DNA from: Anagrus nilaparvatae
Lineage: Eukaryota; Arthropoda; Insecta; Hymenoptera; Mymaridae
Length of the DNA stretch: 64,000 bases
Reading direction: 5' to 3'
NCBI GenBank assembly: GCA_022575985.1
Contig: JAKSXM010000263.1
Location: forward strand, 7,668,001 to 7,732,000
The notes under the pieces: model-generated
Seen by the model: the letters and a program-made list of their open reading frames with translations, nothing else
Database searches by the model: none
Told to the model about the DNA's origin: nothing
Part shown: positions 10,451 to 20,539 of the stretch, one piece after another
Numbering within the stretch: the first letter of the stretch is position 1
Layout of the letters: each line of letters starts with the position of its first letter
Program-made: the position numbers and the translations under genes

Positions 10451-10990
10451 ATGTTTTTTTTCTAAAAAATAAAGAAAAATATTAATAAAAGATCATTTAG
10501 ACGAATTTATATTTGAATCTTAATCTATTAGGGTGAAAAACTTTAGAATCTTTTTCGGTTTTTATTTTAACATTTTTATTTTCAAAAACTTGTAATATTT
10601 TATAAGAACCTGAATAATGATTTGCAAGTTTTCTGGGGGTTTTACCCTTTAAAGTAAGTACTCTTGAAGCAATTTTGAATTCTCGGGAGTTTGTACTTTT
10701 ATTAATATTCTTTTGATTTTTCTTTTGCGTTCATTAGATTTACATGGGCTAATTTTTGTGTATTAATTAATCTTTTTACTAAAGAAACTAAGTAATTTTG
10801 AGAAGTGAGAAATTGTTCACCCTGAGTGAGGGGTTCACCGGAGGGTAAACTTGCTAATTTTATTAACTTAAAATGTTATTCACAATGTTTGAAAGGTTTA
10901 ACCGTAAGTTTATCGCAAGGTATATTGTCGTATAGTAATCCTTTCCAAACTCACTTTTTTTGATTTTAACGATTCTAATGTTTTATTCCT
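10451..10990 (-). pseudogene. Ty3/gypsy pol C-terminus (integrase tail) relic
   Basis: Minus-strand reading gives LASLPSGEPLTQGEQ, then LAHVNLMNAKEKSKEY, an Arg/Lys-rich linker, YKILQVFENKNVKIK and FHPNRLRFK. This is the post-integrase linker found at the end of gypsy Pol, and the same string of motifs occurs in the element at 45.6-45.96 kb. It runs into the Env-like relic downstream. Frame breaks are present and the catalytic integrase core is missing. Confidence 0.65.
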
Positions 10991-11189
10991 TTAAGGTACC
11001 GGATCAAATTAGATAGGCGTTGTTAAAGATATTTTCATTTATTTCATTCCTCATCTCCTGTATTATTGACCTCTTTAAAATATTTTTTAGACATGTATTT
11101 AACATATATGTAAATAAAAAATTTTTATTTTTTTTATTTTTATAATTAGTTATATTTATTATTATTGTTATTATGTTCTTTATTCTGCC

Positions 11190-12234
11190 AGGCAAAACTC
11201 CGCTATACCGGTCCTAAGCTCGGAGCCTCATAAGGCTGAGGAAAGAGGAAGGTAGTTCAGGCCGCCTTATCCAGGTTGAACTAGAATCAGAGATACTGGA
11301 CATAGCTTTCTGGAACAACTGAGGCTACCCTATAAACGGGTCCTATGCCTTGCTTTTCTCTATGGGACACGCAAATTGCTGACCCAATGCACTTTTATTG
11401 ATTATGCCACAGATAGCTCATAGCTCTCTGGAATAACCGAGGCTGCCCTATAAACCGGGTCTATGTCTTGCTTTTCCTTTGTGCATCCTTAATGAACGTG
11501 CTGCAGCTCGCTATCCATAAGTATCTCTGAGGAATCGGCACACCAAAAGGGGCTCCAAGGTCTTCTCCAAATTTAAGTGCGATTTAAGCCATATGTGAGG
11601 TCGCCTTAGGCCTTGTGTGTATGGCTCTTAGCATGGAAGATTTCCACCTTGAGCACAGCGACGCAGCCGATTAAAGGTTAGTTGCGGGCTCTGCTAAACT
11701 ATGACTGGAGGTTATTATTTTCTGGTTTAGTAATGTGTGAAGGTAAACCTCGGGGCCAGGAAGACTTTGGCCTTTCTGGATGGGCGTGGCAAACCCAAGG
11801 AACTCTAGCTGTGTTTGAGGAAACTCTAAAATCCTCCGCCGTATGTCTACCCATGCTGGGAATGTGTGTACAGTATGGACAGTATGCCGTGCGGCACGAC
11901 CCGTGAGTGCCAAAAGAGGATCCTGGATGGGGAAGCGAGCTGTCTGGTTGCGTGCCGAGCAACCTGAACCATCTTTGGCCTCTGCTGACGCAAGACGGGA
12001 AGTGGGTTTCTCTGCAGCCGGAGCCCATCATTAACGGCTTGGCGATGTTGCCGGTATGTATCCAAGCTACTGGAGGACTCTAAATTTCCGAAGCGAATTA
12101 TGCTTTTATTCGTGGAGGAATGGGAGGAGCAAGGTAGTGCAAGTACATGCAGTCAGCTATATCCTCTGTGATGCAACCAGTCTGCATATCAGCTGCCCTG
12201 AATGTGAGGTGTCGAAGGAGGCCGTTGCACATGG
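11190..12234 (+). other. 5' UTR of the R1-like LINE with tandem modules
   Basis: The start CTATACCGGTCCTAAGC is shared with 32767. Two modules about 118 bp apart begin TAGCTTTCTGGAACAACTG (11303) and TAGCTCTCTGGAATAACCG (11421), each followed by a CCCTATAAA block. These may be internal promoter units, as tandem 5' modules are known in some LINE families. Short ORFs in this stretch overlap each other on both strands and have no recognisable domains. Confidence 0.6.
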
Positions 12235-12239
12235 AGTGA

Positions 12240-12511
12240 TGTTGATGAGTGGACTGTAATTTAATATAGTAACTTATTAAATAATAGAATTTAGGTGATG
12301 AAAATAAATAAAATATAACTAATTAATTAGTAGCACAAAAATATATGATTTATTTAAATGAGACGTGACTACTATAATAGTTGTCCTAAGACTGGGCACT
12401 GTGCGCCGCTTCTCAAGGCACGGGCTTACACTCTGTGCACACACGCACGCATACTTATAAACTTATATAATTATTATATTATTAATATTTAATATAGTGC
12501 ATTATTTAACA
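12240..12511 (-). repeat. 3' LTR of the deleted BEL/Pao element
   Basis: It pairs with 13749-14020. On the minus strand it starts TGTTAAATAATGC right after the purine tract AAAAGGGGGGAGAA. Confidence 0.9.
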
Positions 12512-12839
12512 TTCTCCCCCCTTTTAATTTATTTGCATCGATAATAAATTAACATGAAAAATTTTATTCGTTTTTATGTACATATTAAAATAATTTAAAA
12601 GATTAATTAAAATAAAATTTTAAATTTTAACCCTTAATTTTTTACAGAAAAAAAAAATAAATCACAATACACTTTATTTTTTATTATACACAAGTTTTTT
12701 ACGTAAATTTATATTAAAAATTTCACACATGCATTTATTCATTCCAAAAAAATTACATTATTTACAATTTTTACAAAAATATTTACTATTTTAGTACAAA
12801 AAAATTATATCTTTGCTATTTCTTTTATATTTTGAAAGC

Positions 12840-13005
12840 AAAATTAGCTTTTTTATTGGTCTAGTTAATTAAGTTGTAGCGGTTTTTAATTTAACAACTC
12901 TTACTAAACCGTCATTCCCTGGGCAAATTTTCAGAATCTAGGCATAAGGCCATTTACCCAGAGGTAAGCTATCGTCAGGAATTAGAAAAAGGACGATTTT
13001 CATCA
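12840..13005 (-). pseudogene. BEL/Pao Pol C-terminal (DUF5641-like) fragment
   Basis: Minus-strand reading gives IVLFLIPDDSLPLGKWPYA followed by KICPGNDGLVRVVKLKTA and TRPIKKL. This is the end of BEL/Pao Pol, where the family has a LPPxKWxLGR...HPGxDGxVRVVxVKT pattern. One stop interrupts it. It lies next to the 3' LTR, as expected. Confidence 0.75.
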
Positions 13006-13168
13006 TAACTATTAATAAATTTCTTCTACATTCTTATTATCAGTAGACAAATGTATATTTTTAATTAAATTAGAGTCAAAATTTTGACTGATGTTATAAT
13101 CTGACTGATTAGAAAAATGCAAAGTAAAATGATGATTTTTTTGACAAAACTTACATCTTTTTTCCGAT

Positions 13169-13357
13169 TTACATACATCCTAAACAATTGAAACATCTAT
13201 GTTTACTAGCCACAAATTCTTTTCTTTCAAGTAAAGTTTTGTTCAAAAAAATATCGCAAAAGGAAAAGAAATGATCTTTGTTACAAATAATACACTTGAT
13301 TTGATTATCTTTGTTATTTTTTATAAAAATATTTATTAACTTTTGTGTCTTGGACAA
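13169..13357 (-). pseudogene. BEL/Pao gag zinc-knuckle fragment
   Basis: A 62-codon open segment contains C-x2-C-x4-H-x4-C (CIICNKDHFFSFC) followed by ERKEFVASKHRCFNCLG, the zinc-finger arrangement found in BEL/Pao Gag. Only this piece of gag remains between the LTRs, and the start is not the original one. Confidence 0.7.
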
Positions 13358-13748
13358 CTTTAAAACTGTACATCACCAAAAATTAATGACAAACTGATAA
13401 TTAATAAAAATTAATTAAATCTTTCACTGAAATTTATTAATTAAAACTTTCACTGAAAAACTTGCAATGGCGGCCGTAAAACACGATGCCGGTAAAACCA
13501 CGCACATGTTTTTATTAGAGATTTCACCAACTTGATTTTTAACTTAAAAAAATTTTGTGATTTTTTTAGTTTCTTCTTCACTTGTTAATTTTTTAACTTG
13601 TTAATTAGAAAAACTTGAGAATATAATGGTTGACAAAATAGAACTCCTAGAAAAATATATAATGCCGCCATGCGGTCGACGATTATTTAATATGGTCACT
13701 GAAATTTCTTTTTTTTATAATATTCTAAACGGCGATGTTGGACCAGAA

Positions 13749-14020
13749 TGTTGATAAGTGGACTGTATTTTAATATAGTAACTTATTAACTAATAGAATT
13801 TAGGTGATGAAAATAAATAAAATATAACTAATTAATTAGTAGCAAAAAAATATATGATTTATTTAAATGAGATGTGACTACTATAATAGTTGTCCTAAGA
13901 CTGGGCACTGTGCGCCGCTTCTCAAGGCCCGCGCTTACACTCTGTGCACACACGCACGCATACTTATAAACTTATATAATTATTATATTATTAATATTTA
14001 ATATAGTGCATTATTTAACA
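13749..14020 (-). repeat. 5' LTR of the deleted BEL/Pao element
   Basis: It matches 12240-12511 at all but about 7 of 272 positions. The primer-binding site abuts it on the minus-strand side (about 13730-13745). Confidence 0.9.
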
Positions 14021-14037
14021 AGTGATGAATCCTTAAT

Positions 14038-15540
14038 GAAATGAAAATGTCTGAAAAAAACATAGACAAAAGCATTAATCAAAAGATCCTTCTACACAGG
14101 ACATGGACTGTGAAATCGTAGATGGAGACCAAGAAAGCGATATTGTTCAGGCGACTTTTGCCAGCACTTCAATTGGCAAAAACGTCACAAACCTGAACCG
14201 ATGTCATGCGACCATCGAGAAGTGCTATGATGAGATGCTTACTTGCGTTGAACAGATGGAGGATAAGATTAAAAAGCAGACTAACATTTCGATGGTAATC
14301 CAAGACGGTGTTAGGCTGTTCAAGAATAATCAAGCAAGTTAAAGATAATTAAGGGCATGCAAGCCCGAGAAGTCCTCGCCATCGAAACTGAACTTAAGCA
14401 GTATATTAGCGAGCAATCTAAAGCCGCTAAACATACAAACAAAAGGGTTCGAGAAAACTCGAAAGAGGAAAATGATAGCGGAAAACAGACTCCCTCAAAG
14501 AAGTCTGCAGGTGAAAAGAGCTCAAAAAATTTGGCACTGAAATTCTGCTGCATCTGCGGCAAAACAACTCTCAGCTACCAGGGCAACCAAAATGCGAACG
14601 CTCCCTAGAGCTACTGTTTCACTGATATGGCTAACAGATGAAACAGTGGCAGCAGCGGAAAAAAATTGAGGTAAAACGTTGGGACCCACCTAAACTCCTT
14701 CCGCAGACAGTGAGGACTTTCAAGAGTTCACTGGTCAAAGGAACAGGAGGAAGATAAAGGAAAAAGGCAGAGATGGAAAAGGAGGAAGGAAAAGGAAAGA
14801 AAAAGAAAGCAAACGCCAATGGGAAAGCGATGCTTCCAACAGCTAGAGACAAAGCAGCCGCGATTAAGCTACCAGAAGGGAGAGCGTACGCGGATGTCTT
14901 GAAGCAGATCAAGGAGATCGTTATAGGAGAAGCCACTGCAACTAACATCTGTGCAGTTCGGAAAACCCAAGCTGGTAACATATTGATCGAGATGCGAGGA
15001 AAAGCAGAAGGGCATACAGCCTTTTTTGCGGCAGTTAAGGCAACATTGGGAGAGAGCGTGAATATCACATGTCTGACACCACGCCGAACTCTTCAGATTC
15101 GGGACATCGATTGCCTTACTACAAGAGAGGAAGTAGAGGTAGTCTTGAAAGACGTTCTAAAGAAAACTGGCCCGATCACGGTGAAGCTATCTCAACCCAA
15201 CATTCAGCCAACAGATCAGCCACGGTCGAGCTGGACGAGAAAGCGGCATTCAAGCTGATAAAGAAAGGCAGCATTAAGCTAGGCATGGGCAGTTGAGAGT
15301 AAGACTACAGGCAACTCCGCTTAGATGCTTCAGATGTTTAGCGTATGGCCACATAGCAGGTAATTGCAAAGGACCCGATCGAAGCAAACTATGCTTCAAA
15401 TGTGGGATAGGAAACCACACAGTAGTCGAATGTACAGGGAAGCTGCTATTAAAGCTGCAAAGCTGCCAAATCAAAGGAAAAAGAGCTCAAACACTTTCCA
15501 GGTTCCAAGAAGTGTTCTGAGTTCCAAAAAGCGATCAGAA
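14038..15540 (+). pseudogene. R1-like LINE ORF1 (Gag-like) with frameshifts
   Basis: The N-terminal part (14103-14342) is acidic and probably helical. The central part (14773-15225) carries KLPEGRAYADVLKQIKEIV, SIRKTxAGNILIEM and the DIDCLTTREEVxxVLKDV segment typical of LINE Gag proteins. After frameshifts near 15225 and 15292 come VELDEKAAFKLIKKGSIK and zinc knuckles RCFRCLAYGHIAGNCKG and LCFKCGIGNHTVVEC (15326-15435). The lysine-rich stretch near 14773 is also seen in relatives. The order of domains is complete but at least four frame breaks remove function. ORF1 ends where ORF2 begins (about 15542). Confidence 0.75.
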
Positions 15541-15541
15541 A

Positions 15542-18077
15542 ATGATCAAGGTGGCCCAAGGAAACATGCACAGAAGCTGGACTGCAAACCAGCTTATGTA
15601 TAAAATTCAGAGGGAGATCGAGGCAAACCTTTGGATCATCAGCGAGCAGTACCCAGGGGGTAACCCAAATCCAGCTAACTGGTTCGGTGACGAACTCGCA
15701 ACAGCAGCTATTTGGATCGCTAATCAAGAAAAAGTACCAGTAGAAGCATCAGGAAGAGGTAGGGGCTTTGTATGGGTTAGAAGTAAAACTATAACTTACG
15801 TGAGCTGCTACCTTACGCCGACCGGAACTAGACAGGAGTCTTATACGAAATTGTTAGGCATAGAAGACTTTGCGAGAGATGCGGGTAGAAACATAATTGT
15901 TACAGGCAATTTTAACTTCAAGGCTGTTGACTGGGGCATGCCCTACACTGACTCAAAAGGGGCGGCGACCCTTGAAATGGTATCCAGGCTGGGACTCGTT
16001 GTCTTGAATGTGGGTAACACATTCAGAAGGGCCGGCTATAATGAGACAAGGGGTAATTCTAGCGAATCCCCACAGAGTATGAATTAAGGAAGACGCGAAA
16101 AAATTAGTATCCGAAGTAATGACGCTGCTTAAGAAAGTTTGTTCCACCAATATACACTTGTATATTGGTGGAACACAGAAATTGCAGAGCTCCGCAGACA
16201 AAGCCACAAGACGCGGAGAAGAGCGACTAGAGCAAAGTCCCGCGGAGAAGCAAGGGAACTCATGAACGTTCACAAAGAAGTTAAGCGACCCCTAAGGCAG
16301 GCGATCAACGCCAGCAAAATTCGCTGTGAAAGGAAGCTATGTATTGAAAATGACAAAGACCCGTGGGGACTTGGCTTCAAGATAGTTACGAAGAAGCTGA
16401 GGGGATTCGCGGCCAGCTCGCTAATGGACAGGAGGCAAAAACACTCGTTGGTGCCCTATTCCCGACGCACCCGATAAGAGTGGACCAAGAGGATAACACC
16501 AATGTGGAGGATATCCTGGACTTTACGCAAGAAGAGCTGTTCGCTGCCGTGGACTCCCTTAGAAATAAGAAAGCTCCCGGCCCAGACGGTATATCAGCCG
16601 AGATTATAAGATTAGCTGCACACGATTGTCCATCATTGATGCTAAAGATGTACAACATATGCATCCGAACAGGAGTCTTTAGCAGACGATGGAAAAAGGC
16701 AATACTGGTACTTATCAGCAAAGGAAAGGGTGATCCTACACTCCCATCCTGCTGGCGACCACTAGGACTTTTGGATACAGCGGGAAAAATTTTCGAAAAG
16801 ATGCTGCAACCTCGTATCTTAAACGCAGTAGAAGCAGCAGGAGACTTATCTCCTCGACAATACGGCTTTAGACGGGGGCGGTCCACCATTGGGGCAGTGA
16901 AGGAGGCCGTTGACGTGTTAGTGAGGGCCCAAACGGGTAATCATTACTCTCGTAAAATTACTCTTTTGGTTACCCTTGATGTCAGGAATGCATTTAACTC
17001 CGCAAAATGACAGCTGGCGCGGCTCAGGGTTCGGTACTGGGACCTGACTTATGGAACATTTCTTATGATGGTATCCTGAGCCTTGAGCTAGCGGATGGCT
17101 AATTCATGATAGGGTATGCGGATGATATTGCTCTCGTAATTGTAGCAAGAAACGTACAACAGGCTCAGAACAGCTTGAGCGTCTGCATGGTAAATACAAA
17201 CATATGGATGGAAGAGCATGGATTAAGTCTTGCAGCTACTAAGACAGAGATCGTAATGTTTACGGGGAAGCAAATTCAAATCATAATACGAATCCCGATA
17301 CGAATCGACGAGGATACTGTCATAGAGACGAAAAGGTTCGTTAAATATCTAGGGATAACTCTGGACACAAAGCTGACTTATTGGGAGCACATCTCTCAAA
17401 GGCTCAAGAAGGCAGGTACCACGACGCAAGCCCTGAGCAGGCTGATTTCAAATATGAACGGCCCGAAGTCCAGTAAGAGGAAGCTACTAATGTCTGTAAC
17501 TCACTCCATCCTATTGTATGGAGCAGAAATTTGGGGGAAGGCGTTAGACAAGGATATGCATTCGAAAGGCATAATAAGAGTTCAGAGGCAAGGTGCTCTG
17601 AGGGTTTCTTGCGCGTACAGGACTGTCTCGGAAGCGGCAGTCCTTGTGATCGCAGGCATTATCCTAATTAGGCTCCTCGCCAAAGAGCGTAAACTTATTT
17701 ACAATAGAAAAAATGAAGGCGACGTCGACCGTATCAAAGCGGAAGTTAGGAGGGATGTGATGCTAGAGTGGCAGACGCTCTGGAAGGATCGCACAGGCAG
17801 CGCATGGACCAGGCGTCTCATAAAATATGTCGCTCCATGGATCCAGAGAGAACATGAGGAAGTGAATTACTTCTTGAACCAGTTTCTCAGTGGACACGGG
17901 CTTTTTCAGTCCTATCTCTTCAGGATGGGCAGAGTTGGAAGCTCCGAATGTGTGTTCTGTCCCGGCGAACGCGACAATGTCGTTGAAAGAATGCTTCAAA
18001 ATGAAGAAGGATGGAGTGCTGTCGCAAGGTTCGTTGAGGATATTCTACGAACTAAAAAGCTATTGACAACACCCTAA
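15542..18077 (+). pseudogene. R1-like LINE ORF2: endonuclease and reverse transcriptase, broken
   Basis: APE endonuclease: QGNMHRSWTANQL at the start, SEQYPGG, then VTGNFNFKAVDWG (about 15898-15936). The C-terminal end of the domain is truncated near 16087. A linker with YWWNTEIAELRRQSHKTRRR (about 16160) follows. The RT fingers contain KKAPGPDGISAEIIRLA (about 16570) and WRPLGLLDTAGKIFEKML, and motif A is LDVRNAFNSAK (about 16975). The sequence then jumps to GSVLGPDLWNISYDG (about 17025), so roughly 50-60 codons of the palm are deleted. The catalytic box is YADD (17112). The R1-type C-terminus has WTRRLIKYVAPWI and LNQFLSGHGLFQSYL, then a Cys-containing motif (about 17950). Stops, frameshifts and deletions make it inactive. 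Confidence 0.8.
16141..16174. repeat. Perfect 15-bp inverted repeat at a deletion junction in ORF2
   Basis: GTTCCACCAATATAC, four bases, then GTATATTGGTGGAAC. The right half encodes the expected YWWN motif. The left half is out of place and marks the junction where the end of the endonuclease domain is lost. Confidence 0.75.
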
Positions 18078-18541
18078 CTAGGAGCCGTGTGTGGGAGCGA
18101 CCGAGATGGACGGTTCTTGCACGCGGCACCAAAGAGGGGACGATGTAGGACGTACAAAGATATCTACTTATTTATTTATTTATATACTTATTTATTTATT
18201 TATAAACTTCCGTATTTATCTAGTTGACGACACGCCGATATAACAAGAATGAGAAAGAAAGGATCTCCAGGATGAAAGGATTAATGGATGGAAGGATCTT
18301 CAACTAAAGAAGATACATGGCCTTAAGTCAACCCGATGTAATGTGATAAACGGTTCCGTGCTGACTTGTATAAGGTATGATGAGGGATGAGTTTAGTCGG
18401 TAGACATGGGGAAATGCATTCTTTGCAGAGTGCCTTGCCATCATGGAGTCCGACACTGTTCAGAACACCGGGTTCTGTTCGTGCGTAACGCATTCTCACC
18501 TCTCTGCCAGCGTGCAAAAAAAAAAAAAAATTTTTTACAGG
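18078..18541 (+). other. 3' UTR and A-tail of the R1-like LINE
   Basis: The sequence after the ORF2 stop contains (TTTA)n-type runs near 18168-18203 and ends in an A-run at 18516-18530. No ORF is supported; the open minus-strand frames here are composition artefacts. Confidence 0.6.
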
Positions 18542-19506
18542 CAAAAAAAAATATGATAAACTCTTTACATACATAATATATATATATGGAATTTATTGGA
18601 CAAATGAGCCATGTGCAAGAAAGAATATATAAAATAAAAATTTTTATTACAAAATGCAAAATAAAATAAAATAATAGAAAACGGATAAAATACAAAATAA
18701 ATAAAACAAATTAAAACTCTGGTTAAAGATAGAATATATAATAACAATCTGTTCAGTATAATCAGTCAATAAGTCAATTCAGTCAATCAGATTCATAGAG
18801 GGAGCCAAAGTACAAGTGCAGAAAATCCATTTGGTCCATGCTCAAGAGTTTTGCTCAGGATTGGCATGTCCGAAACAAAAAAATCAAAAAGATTCTTAGT
18901 ATGTGATGAGTTTTACAGGGCAATTCACCTAAAAGAAAATAAAAAAATCCAAAAAATAAAAAAATGAGCTAGCCGGAAAAAATTTTTTTTAAACGGACCT
19001 TTTTTTAGCCTATTACGCTTGGTAAAGGCATACTTTCATTATATTTTTTATAATTTTATGGTGAACTGTCCTGTAATATAAGTTAATAAAGATACCGCAC
19101 TTAAGTTTTTGAAAATCGGTCCAAACAATCTGGAGATTAACTGCTGGCCAGTTGAAAAAAGGTAGTTCCGAGAAAAACGCGTTTGAATTTTTTTTTTTTT
19201 TTTTATTATTACTTTAATATTTCTTTTTTTGTGTAAAACTTTTAGAAAAATAATTTTATATGCAATTAAGACGTAACAGAGGTATTATTTTACTTAATTT
19301 TTATTACTTTAACTTAACCTGCATAACTTACGTTAAGTTTTATTTTAGATGTTATACCTTTCGTAGTGTTTAAAATAGGTAGAGTTTATAAATAAAAATA
19401 CATAAATAATTAATAAATAAGCAACAGTAAGAATATAACCTCAGGCAAACTTGCGAACATTACATGTAATTTTTTTAAAATCATATTTACAATAAAAACT
19501 TTCATT
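18542..19506. other. AT-rich non-coding sequence
   Basis: It holds the small TIR element at 18916-19073 and nothing else that could be named. Confidence 0.4.
18916..19073. mobile_element. 158-bp MITE, TA target duplication (mariner-like)
   Basis: The left end CAGGGCAATTCACCTAAAAG and the complement of the right end CAGGACAGTTCACCATAAAA match over about 18 bp. TA flanks both ends (18914-18915 and 19074-19075). No coding capacity. Confidence 0.65.
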
Positions 19507-19650
19507 ATGTTTATAATTGAAATAAATTTTTCTGATAAAGGAGTTCATTATATAAAATTAAAATATAATAGTGTCGTTTGCGATATGGAAAATTACGAAC
19601 TAGAAGAATCGGTTTGGTTTAACAGTAAAGGAAAAATGTTCATTAGTCAG
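19507..19650 (+). pseudogene. Possible first exon of a broken host-like or domesticated gene
   Basis: ATG at 19507 opens 48 codons (including VCDMENYELEESVWFNSKGK) and stops at ISQ|GTAAAA (donor at 19651). The phase matches the exon starting at 25371 after a CAG acceptor, so one 5.7-kb intron holding a BEL/Pao copy and a SINE could link them. The N-terminal pattern (hydrophobic strand, then a W-F-N motif) is seen in some insect proteins with C-terminal DUF4806- or BEN-like regions, but I cannot assign it. Downstream parts have stops, so the gene is probably dead. Confidence 0.35.
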
Positions 19651-19913
19651 GTAAAATTTTAATTTTGATAAGATAAGATTTAGGTTATTTATTCTTTATT
19701 AATGTCAATGCTTTCTAATTCTTTACATTTGAATGTGCGAGTAGAAACCTATACATATTTATACCTACTTTTCTTTAAAAAATATGTAATTTGTTTCTTT
19801 TTATACAAAATCAAACTCGTTTAACAATATATAAATTCATAATAATAAATAATTGTTAATGAGTAGCTTAGTGGACTGTATTTTTATAAATAATTAATTA
19901 AATAACTGAAACT

Positions 19914-20514
19914 ACCGGCACCATGGTATGTCGGTAGTGGTTCGAAGCTGGTAACCGTACAGGTTAAGCAGCGCAGCGTGTGGCCTATACTTGGATGGGT
20001 GACCACTACAAATCCTGCCTATATATTCCGCTTTTTTTAATTTAAAAAAAGTGTCCACGATGTTCGGGAGGTGAAATATGGATGATTTGAAAGATAATTC
20101 GACGTTCGAAGCTTGCTCACTAAAAAATTATCTTGATAATCTTACTTAAAGTAACCGGCTGTACTCGAGTAAGGTTTTGGCAGTTTTCCTATACTCACGG
20201 ACACAAAAAATTGGACGAAAATCCACCAAAAAAATACAAAAAAGTCCGGGCAAATGCAAGTACTTCTGTCAAAAGTTGGCTGCTACCGCACTACAGATCC
20301 TGCAGTTGGGGCTTTTATATATCGGGGAAAGGAAACTCCAGGATATGTAGCCCAAGGACCATAGCTCTCGTTGTCTGAATTCTGTTGGGGGCAAAATGGG
20401 TAGGATGAGTTAATAAAAGGACGGAATTCACTACTACGAGTGCTGTAGTACACGGTGTATAAGATGCTATGAATCGCATTGCGCACTTAAATAAATAAAA
20501 TATTAAAAAAATAA
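19914..20514 (+). mobile_element. 5S-rRNA-headed SINE (SINE3-type) inserted in a BEL/Pao LTR
   Basis: The insertion is flanked by TGAAACT (19907-19913 and 20515-20521). Its first about 95 bp resemble 5S rRNA, the body has no coding domain, and the 3' end is an A/T-rich tail (TAAATAAATAAAATATT). The internal 5S promoter would explain RNA polymerase III transcription. The 3' part shares a GTACACGGTGTATAAGATG-like stretch with the 3' end of R1-like LINEs here (44.79 kb), which hints at the partner LINE. Confidence 0.65.
19920..20012 (+). pseudogene. 5S rRNA-related promoter segment
   Basis: GGTTAAGCAGCGCAGCGTG followed by ACTTGGATGGGTGACCAC corresponds to the internal control region of 5S rRNA (box A, intermediate element, box C). 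The 5' half and the 3' stem differ from a functional 5S gene. It is read as the head of the SINE rather than as a 5S gene. Confidence 0.65.
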
Positions 20515-20539
20515 TGAAACTGATAATTTAGTAGCACAA

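Larger units (their letters stand above)
12240..14020 (-). mobile_element. BEL/Pao LTR retrotransposon, internally deleted, with TSD
   Basis: Two 272-bp LTRs (12240-12511 and 13749-14020) differ at 7 positions by my count. They begin TGTTGAT and end TTTAACA on the plus strand. The flanking 5-bp duplication is AGTGA (12235-12239 and 14021-14025). The polypurine tract (plus strand TTCTCCCCCCTTTT at 12512) and the primer-binding site (minus strand TGGTCCAACATCGCCG, 3 bases inside the right LTR) set the orientation as minus. The 1237-bp interior keeps only a gag zinc-knuckle piece and the last domain of Pol. It is therefore non-autonomous and would depend on a complete relative. It inserted into the R1-like LINE and is younger than it. 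Confidence 0.9.
11186..18541 (+). mobile_element. R1-like non-LTR retrotransposon (LINE), nearly full length, split by BEL/Pao
   Basis: The element reads 5' UTR (from about 11190), ORF1 with gag-like and zinc-knuckle segments (14.04-15.5 kb), ORF2 with APE endonuclease, reverse transcriptase and C-terminal domain (15.54-18.08 kb), a 3' UTR and an A-run at 18516-18530. A 1781-bp BEL/Pao element interrupts it at 12240-14020. ORF1 and ORF2 carry frameshifts and at least one internal deletion, so the copy is dead. The composition is less AT-rich than the surroundings. Its first 360 bp are shared with the relic at 32757-33215, which supports the 5' boundary. Confidence 0.8.

Noticed and set aside
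11671..12259. Several mutually overlapping short ORFs
   Set aside because: They lie in the LINE 5' UTR, in conflicting frames and strands, with no domain; the homologous stretch at 33.1 kb does not keep them open.
14631..15068. 145-codon minus-strand ORF rich in Phe/Pro/Ser
   Set aside because: Antisense shadow of the lysine-rich LINE ORF1.
16386..16889. 167-codon minus-strand ORF
   Set aside because: Antisense of the reverse transcriptase finger region, which has clear sense motifs.
18323..18747. Three overlapping minus-strand ORFs
   Set aside because: They cover the LINE 3' UTR, A-run and AT-rich flank; composition artefacts.
19920..20012. Functional 5S rRNA gene
   Set aside because: Only the internal control region is well preserved and the sequence sits at the head of a 601-bp insertion with its own duplication.
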